A stretch of 64,000 nucleotides of DNA from Flaveria trinervia (lineage: Eukaryota; Streptophyta; Magnoliopsida; Asterales; Asteraceae): the NCBI GenBank assembly GCA_025506515.1, contig CM046457.1, positions 40,558,231 through 40,622,230 on the forward strand. The letters are read 5' to 3'. The number at the start of each line of letters is the position of its first letter. Position 1 is the first letter of the stretch. The notes below the pieces were generated by a model that ran no database searches, was not told the origin of the DNA, and was given only the letters and a program-made list of their open reading frames with translations. The position numbers and the translations under genes were made by a program. This document shows, piece after piece, positions 58,120 to 64,000 of this stretch.

Positions 58120-59051
58120 TGAAGGGATTTAACAAGTTTATCAAAGTGCATATAAGCTTGTTTATATGAAAAACGCAGCGGATTACGAGTTTTAAAACTT
58201 GTTGATATGTTGATTATTAAACTCTTTTAATAAGCAAAACCCAAACCATGGATCCAAATACGAAGTGCATACAAGAGGACAACCATAGGATGTTTAGAAG
58301 ACAACCTTTCAAGCTGCTAGAAAACGAGTTTATGGAGGTGCTAAGGATGAACTTTATGGCTGAATCTTCAACCAAGAACACCTCAAGAAAGCTATACCCC
58401 AAGCCACCAACAAACACCTTTGGAAGCTAGGATCCACAACACTTTTCACAGCCTTGAACACCTTGTTCCAGCCCAGTTTTTGAGCATCTTTCTGCCCTCT
58501 TCTATTCGAGAATAAAATCAGAGAAAAAGGGAGAGAAAAGCTCTTGATGTTCTTGAGAAGTTGGAGAGCTTCTTACATATAGGTTTTATTTGTCTATTAA
58601 TTAAGTAAACCACCAACAAATGGTAGTCCCTTTTTAGCCATTTAGGCCGAGAGGTTGGGGTCCAATGAGGGGCTTCCTTTTTGAATCATCCAACCAACTT
58701 AATTGTAACAAGTTTAATTAAATCCTTTTTAAACAAACTTGTATTTTAGACAAATGACAAAACATGTTATATGAACTTAATAATGTTACTTAACCTATTA
58801 AATAACAATATATAGTACTCTCTCTAAATAAATAAACCCATGTTATTTATTCATTTCTCAAGTGCATATTTCATTTAGAAAGCCATTTTTTTCTAAATAT
58901 ATATATAGTGTTGATATTTATTTAGTTGATGAAATCAATAAACAAATATTGCAGGTGTTTGTCTAGCTTGTTATTGGGTATGACCCGACTTGGAACATAT
59001 CACACTAGCCACATCAATTTTATATGTGTTTTGGGCAGATCAAATCTTACA
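58120..59051 (-). repeat. E LTR 3 (shared between units 2 and 3)
   Basis: TGAAGGGATTT to CAAATCTTACA; PBS of unit 2 on its left, PPT of unit 3 on its right (one C lost in the run). Confidence 0.93.
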
Positions 59052-60206
59052 ATCTCCACTTGTACAAGATTCATAGAAATTGATGCAAGCAGCGAATAAC
59101 GCCTAGCAACGGTTTGCTACCCCTAATGTATATGGCTAAGTGCCATTCAATAACATCATCCTTTTCATGTACCTTACTTGAAAATGTTTTGGTGAATTAA
59201 TCATTTATCCTTTTGTTACAGATGTCATGTTAAATCCTAGAGACATAAAAATGTCATTCTCCATTGATTTAACTTTAACAGGCCTTAGACATCTAACTCT
59301 CAATGAATAAGAGGAACAAATTCCATCTTGACTACATACGTCTCTCACAATCACCTTATATCATACCTGAACTCAGCCTTATGTACTGCCAATCTTTCAG
59401 AACAGCAAAAAAACTAAGCCAAAGTACAAGACTTGGTGAATATCAAGACCCATATGTATCTCAGGTCTGAGGATACAATGATATTCGCCTTTACTCAATA
59501 TCTCTTATGACTAATCACAAAGATTCTATGCAGAAATAATGGAGAGCGGGTCAGTCCAATATCTATATCCCATAGATATCAATGAACCTTGGTAGCAACC
59601 TTTTGCTCTATATTCATACCTTATGAATATTAACCAATCCAAGTTCATTATAGTCTTACATTCATAGTTGTTCCCTTATGTAGTTGAATCTTCGTTCAAT
59701 GTGCCGAGTCTTTTGATGAGCACGAGGTTCCTTGATTTGAGCAATCACACCCTCGTTGTCACAAAGATCTCTAGGGGGTCTTGAATGGTAGCAACGACCC
59801 CTAGATCAGCAATGAACTTCCTAAGCAACGCAGCTTTTTGAGCTGCCAATGAAGCGGCGATGTATTCTAATTCTGTTGTAGATAGTGCCACTACATCTTG
59901 CTTTGAGCTCTTCCAAGAGACTGCTCCTCCATTCATAATGAAGACATATCCCGACTATGATCGAGAATCATCTCGATCAGTTGGAAACTCGCATCCGTGT
60001 AACCCTTTACAACGAGCTCCTCCTCACCAGATCCATATATTAAGAACATATCCTTAGTGTTTCTAAGGTATTTCAAAATACTCTTAACAGCCATCCAATG
60101 ACTATTACGAGGATTCTGTTCATATCTACTTGTCATGCTTAGAGCACATGACACATCCGGCCCAGTACATATCATTGCATACATGATGGATCCTATAGCA
60201 GATGCA
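59052..60206 (-). pseudogene. pol: E unit 3 remnant: RNase H and RT C-terminus
   Basis: 59745-59936 (MNGGAVSWKSSKQDVVALST and ELEYIAASLAAQ) and 59933-60184 (ICTGPDVSCALSMTSRYEQN) match units 1 and 2. The sequence is then joined at about 60206 to the middle of an LTR. Integrase, gag, leader and part of the LTR are missing. 59052-59740 is the untranslated tail. Confidence 0.88.
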
Positions 60207-60794
60207 TTGTTCCAGCCCAGTTTTTGAGCTTCTTTCTGCCCTCTTCTATTCGAGAATAAAATCAGAGAAAAAGGGAGAGAAAAGCTCTTGATGTTCTTGA
60301 GAAGTTGGAGAGCTTCTTACATATAGGTTTTATTTGTCTATTAATTAAGTAAACCACCAACAATGGTAGTCCCTTTTTAGCCATTTAGGCCGAGAGGTTG
60401 GGGTCCAATGAGGGGCTTCCTTTTTGAATCATCCAACCAACTTAATTGTAACAAGTTTAATTAAATCCTTTTTAAACAAACTTTTATTTTAGACAAATGA
60501 CAAAACATGTTATATGAACTTAATAATGTTACTTAACCTATTAAATAACAATATATAGTACTCTGTCTAAATAAATAAACCCATGTTATTTATTCATTTC
60601 TCAAGTGCATATTTCATTTAGAAAGCCATTTTTTTCTAAATATATATATAGTGTTGATATTTATTTAGTTGATGAAATCAATAAACAAATATTGCAGGTG
60701 TTTGTCTAGCTTGTTATTGGGTATGACTCGATTTGGATCATATCACACTAGCCACATCAATTTTATATGTGTTTTGGGTAGATCGAATCTTACA
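60207..60794 (-). repeat. E LTR 4, partial
   Basis: Matches LTR 3 from TTGTTCCAGCCCAG (58461 onwards) to the end, here GATCGAATCTTACA. About 340 bp of the PBS-side end are missing. Its outer 70 bp are more diverged from LTRs 1-3. CTGGT follows. Confidence 0.9.
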
Positions 60795-60799
60795 CTGGT
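60795..60799. repeat. Target-site duplication CTGGT, right of the E array
   Basis: Second copy of 31648-31652. Confidence 0.92.
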
Positions 60800-61437
60800 G
60801 TGGTATTCTTTCCACAATGCTGCCTCAAACCATCTTGACATCTTTCTCGGGTTGGCATACAAACGATCTGAGCATGCCAGTCGGTGGAGCTCAAAACGAG
60901 GACGAGTCTTCACATCATGTGGATATATGAAGTACTCAATCTCTTTCTCCCTTTTAACAACATAGACTTTCAAGTCTTCAAAATATTCCCACGCGATAAT
61001 CTTGCCTGACACTTTCTGATGTCTCTTGACTCTGTAAAGTTTGGTGTAGGAATTCAGCTTTGGAGGTGCACGTTGAGCTTTCATTTCAACAAAACAGCTG
61101 CCCATTCAGCATTCTTTAAGTCAACATTTTCATCTGAAGCTTGGGCTTTACTTTCATCTTTCTCTTTTTCTTTCTCCATCTCCTCCGGCTTATCAAAAGT
61201 ATCACTGCCAAAAGTTTCACCCAAGTTGGGGATAAGTTTGCCCTCAGGGTCAGTGTACTCAGGATAGTGGTCAGCTGTGACATCTTCAATCTCTATTTCA
61301 TCCACATCCTGTAGCTCCTTATCACTTAAGACATAAACTTCCAGAGAATCTTTAATCCATATCCTGTAGCTCCAAGTTTGGTTTACGTCACTACAGCAAT
61401 TCATAACATGTTTTCCCATGACGTTTGACAACTAAGA
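60800..61437 (-). pseudogene. Middle part of D's env-position ORF
   Basis: 61081-61431 contains DEIEIEDVTADHYPEYTD and GKLIPNLGETFGSDTF, matching B 18840-18960 (EVEDIAAEEYPQYAD, VVPNLGESLVSDMF). 60743-61105 contains GKIIAWEYFEDLKVYVVKRE and WFEAALWKEYHTS, matching B 19142-19350. The E array cuts it. Upstream it is fused to integrase by a deletion near 61437. Confidence 0.8.
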
Positions 61438-62485
61438 CTTAATTGAGAGTGTAGCATGCATTTGCCACTGCCTGGTTTGAAAATTGAATAAGCAGTTTAG
61501 AGTCGGCTAACATTGTTCTTGTTGTCTCTATCAAGCTTGATTCTTTCTTTCTGCAACCCCATTCATTTGTGGAGTGTAGGCATAAAGAAATTGATGAAAA
61601 ATTCCTTTCTCTCGATAGAATGCATCCATCCACTGATTCTTGAACTCTTTTATGTTCTCTGATCAAATCTTTCTTACTTTTAGCTTGTAGAGTGATTCCA
61701 AAGTAGTACTAGATATTTGAATGATTCAAATGTGTCTGATTTGGATTTCAGAAACATCACCAAAGAGAATCTTAAGTAATCATCAGTTACTACAAAGCAG
61801 TATAGATCTCCAACAATGATCTTTGTGCTGACTGGGCCAAACACATCCAAGAGTAGAAGCTCGAGAGAATAACGATAGATTAACTTTCTTTGCCTTGTGA
61901 GACTTCTTGGTCTGTTTCCCTTTCTTACATGCTGCGCAAAAATATAAGAGTTGGAAATTCTTGACGGTACCTCCATTCACAAAATCATTCTGAGCCAGAT
62001 GATTCATCTTCCTCGATTAATGTGTCCCATTCTCCTACGCCAGGAGATTGAATCCCTCTCTGTTGCCTTTGACAAGAAGCATTGGATCGTGGACTCAGTT
62101 TTGGAGGCTTTTGATAGATCCAAGACATACAGAATGTTATATCTTGAAGCTGACATTAGAACTGTATCCTCCTTGATAACATAATCCTTCTTCAACATGT
62201 AGCACTTCTTGTTGTCAAACACAACTTTGAATCCTTTCACAGATTTGAGAGACAAAAAGCAAGTTGTTTTGTAATTTTTGAACGTAGTTGACCTTGTCAA
62301 ACTTCACTTTCTCGTTTCCCACTTCACCTTGAGCAGTGATGTAACCTCCTTTGTTCCCAGCGAATGAAACATGTCCCCCTTAATTTGCTTGATGTTGAAA
62401 AGGAGAGATGAATTCCTGGACATGTGTCTGGACGCCCCACTATCAATAATCCAGGCATTAGTGATAACACTATAGCACACACCCT
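61438..62485 (-). pseudogene. pol: Protease and partial integrase of D
   Basis: Protease NAWIIDSGASRHMSRN (62304-62495 frame) starts in phase 0 after an acceptor-like GTGCAG|GG at 62484. GAG-pre-integrase has RDSISWRRRMGHINRG (62004-62300), the zinc end CAACKKGKQTKKSHK and LLLLDVFGPVS (61680-62007; the usual HMD is replaced by LLD). The core end is SSLIETTRTMLADSKLLIQF to ANACYTLN (61439-61666), where the sequence jumps into the extra ORF. Several frame changes. Confidence 0.82.
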
Positions 62486-64000
62486 GCACATACAAAGGAA
62501 TTGTTTAGTTTAGTTTTGGGACCCAAGCCTTAACTGGCTTGCGTGTCCCAAAGGTATCATACATCATGAATTCAATCCACTGTCCTTCAGAGGATGAGGG
62601 CACATAATTCTTCTTCTTGTTCTCACTATGAGACACATTACTTGATTTGATCTCCCATAAAACAGTTTTGTGTAAGAGCTGTTTATGGTAAACAAAAGAC
62701 TGGCTTATGGTTTGAATTTTAGGTTCACTAATACTCTTAGGTTGAGTATTAGATCTAATTTTAGAAAATCTTGGTTTTTCATCAAAAAGTTCAAGTTTCT
62801 TATTTGGTGTCTGATAATAAGGACAATTTGGAGAGATATGTCCTCATTTTCCATAACTGTAGCATGATTTCCCTTCTACGTATTGAAGAAAATTTTGATG
62901 TGGGGTTGAGTTTGGTCAGGGTTTAAAATATGTCCGGTTGGCTAAAGTCTCTTTCTTTGTAGTTGTTTCACCTTCTTTAACAAACTTAATTGATTTGACA
63001 TTTTGAACATCTTTCACTTTCATTTTATTTGGATTTTGATAATTTACACCTTTAAGGTTCATTTGATTAGATCTTTTAGGTTCTGAAGCAGTAGACATTT
63101 GTGAACCTGACATTAAGTTAGTCTTTTCAATTTTATCACCCAAATCCTGAACAGGTATCTTATCTTTTAATCCTAAAGTAGAATCCTTCTGTTTAGTGAC
63201 AGATTTCACAAGTTTACCCGTAGACCCTGGATCACTAACAGGCATAGACACCACATGATCCTTTATAGGGTTACTAGTAATTGGTCTACATTTATTATTC
63301 AAGAGGATTTCATGTTGTGGCGGTACTACTTTATAACCCAGACCTTCCTCAGTATTTCGTTCTTTCACTAAGTTCTAAACTATGTGAAAAGAATTTGCCA
63401 GACTGTGCAGTTTTTGTTTTAATGATTCAACTTCCACTTGCAAAAATGCTTTTTCCTTTTTAGTTTCTTCCAAAGAAATAGATATAACTTGATGTCATTT
63501 GACTAATTTAAGGCGACAACCTCGGTTTCCCTTAGTTGTTTCCCCAATAGTTCTATCTTTCCTTTGAAACTGAACTCATTTTGTTGTAAAACACTATTTG
63601 CTTCGGTGCAGAGTTGTAAATCATTTACTAGATTATCATTATGTTCTAATAACCTAGCAAATTTTAAATTAATGCTTTCCCTAAATTTTTTACATTCTGT
63701 CCATTCATGTTTTTCAATATTTCCTCTTTAGAACATACCTGTGTAGAACTAGACGAATCAGCCATCAAGGCAGTTTCAAACTCTTTAGTGACTAGAGATT
63801 CTGAGTTTGCAGCACTGAGCTTTTCTTCAACCAAATGATCGACAACATCTATAGCTTCTTAATATCTGATAGCGTATTCTCAACTATGATGTCACCTTCA
63901 GTTGCAGACCCATCATCCAATGTATCTACTAAAGCAATGTTTGATTCGCCTGGAGAAACAAATTGGAAGGACCAGTCTTCACCTTCATCACCTTAAGTAG
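62486..64000 (-). pseudogene. gag: C-terminal gag of element D (runs off the edge)
   Basis: The end reads KAWVPKLN with TAA at 62507-62505. A knuckle relic SCYSYGK.GHISPNC lies at about 62868-62826, with Tyr for the second Cys and a stop inside. 62916-63368 is open and includes GLGYKVVPPQHEILL and NPIKDHVVSMPV, close to B 9690-9790. 63370-64000 is frameshifted Ser/Glu/Thr-rich gag, similar to B 9035-9500 (SFQFVSPGES near 63950). The capsid core lies outside the window. Confidence 0.75.

Larger units (their letters stand above)
31653..60794 (-). mobile_element. Tandem array of copia element E (LTR-int-LTR-int-LTR-int'-LTR')
   Basis: Four LTR copies separate three internal regions, all on the minus strand, flanked once by CTGGT. 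Units 1 and 2 have complete internal regions; unit 1 carries element F. Unit 3 retains only the RNase H/RT end joined to a partial LTR. E has an ordinary gag-pol with no post-pol ORF. All units share the same nonsense codon in gag, so they are copies of one element and not separate insertions. Confidence 0.9.
30503..64000 (-). mobile_element. Copia element D (Sirevirus-like), interrupted and internally deleted
   Basis: D is a minus-strand relative of B. Its 3' LTR is at 30503-31235, PPT next to it, and the 3' end of the extra ORF at 31260-31652. The E array then interrupts. D resumes at 60795 with more of the extra ORF, directly joined near 61437 to an integrase fragment. Upstream of that come protease and gag, which run off the right edge. 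RT, RNase H and the first half of the extra ORF are deleted. The 5' LTR is outside the window. Confidence 0.85.

Overview
The window is plant nuclear DNA made almost entirely of nested LTR retrotransposons. I see no host gene, tRNA, rRNA or CRISPR array. The evidence is Ty1/copia and Ty3/gypsy proteins, TG...CA LTRs, primer-binding sites of the plant type TGGTATCAGAGC, and AT-rich spacers. The gag style and the ubiquitous extra ORF with a YPRF motif resemble elements I associate with Asteraceae; that host assignment is inference from memory.

Layout. A Tekay/Del-like gypsy element (G, + strand) shows only its pol C-terminus and the start of its 3' LTR (29314-30502). The rest of the window is probably insertions into it. 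Left side: copia C (- strand, 5' LTR 28807-29310) has its gag cut by copia A (- strand, 1-27465, 3' end outside the window). A's reverse transcriptase is cut by copia B (+ strand, complete, 6515-20542, TSD AAGCT). Right side: copia D (- strand, 30503 to beyond 64000) sits in G's LTR. D's extra ORF is cut by a tandem array of copia E (- strand, 31653-60794, TSD CTGGT). The leader of the first E unit is cut by copia F (+ strand, complete, 38380-50783, TSD CAAGT).

A, B, D and F are one kind of element. They have a long gag with a zinc knuckle, a coiled coil, a conserved G-x-G-[YF] segment and one or more extra knuckles near its end. They have a copia-order pol (protease, integrase, reverse transcriptase, RNase H), and downstream of pol an extra 'env-position' ORF before the 3' polypurine tract. 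This matches the Sirevirus (SIRE/Maximus) layout. The extra proteins share short N-terminal motifs but show no signal peptide or membrane segment that I can see, so 'env-like' describes position only.

The most interesting signals are non-coding. (1) In all four Sirevirus-like families gag ends at an AWV-type motif plus stop, followed 18-25 nt later by a T-rich GCAG|G, a splice-acceptor-like site in phase 0 with the protease frame. (2) Families carry their own short repeats, often palindromic, in LTR U3 and/or leader, and A, B and F carry the same family motif again in the spacer upstream of the extra ORF, next to a TATA box. This suggests an internal promoter for that ORF. (3) E is a tandem LTR-int-LTR-int-LTR-int'-LTR' array flanked by one TSD, and its second unit preserves the empty site of F.

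Most coding regions are broken by single-base indels. The same indel pattern separates near-identical LTR pairs, so part of the apparent decay may be assembly error.
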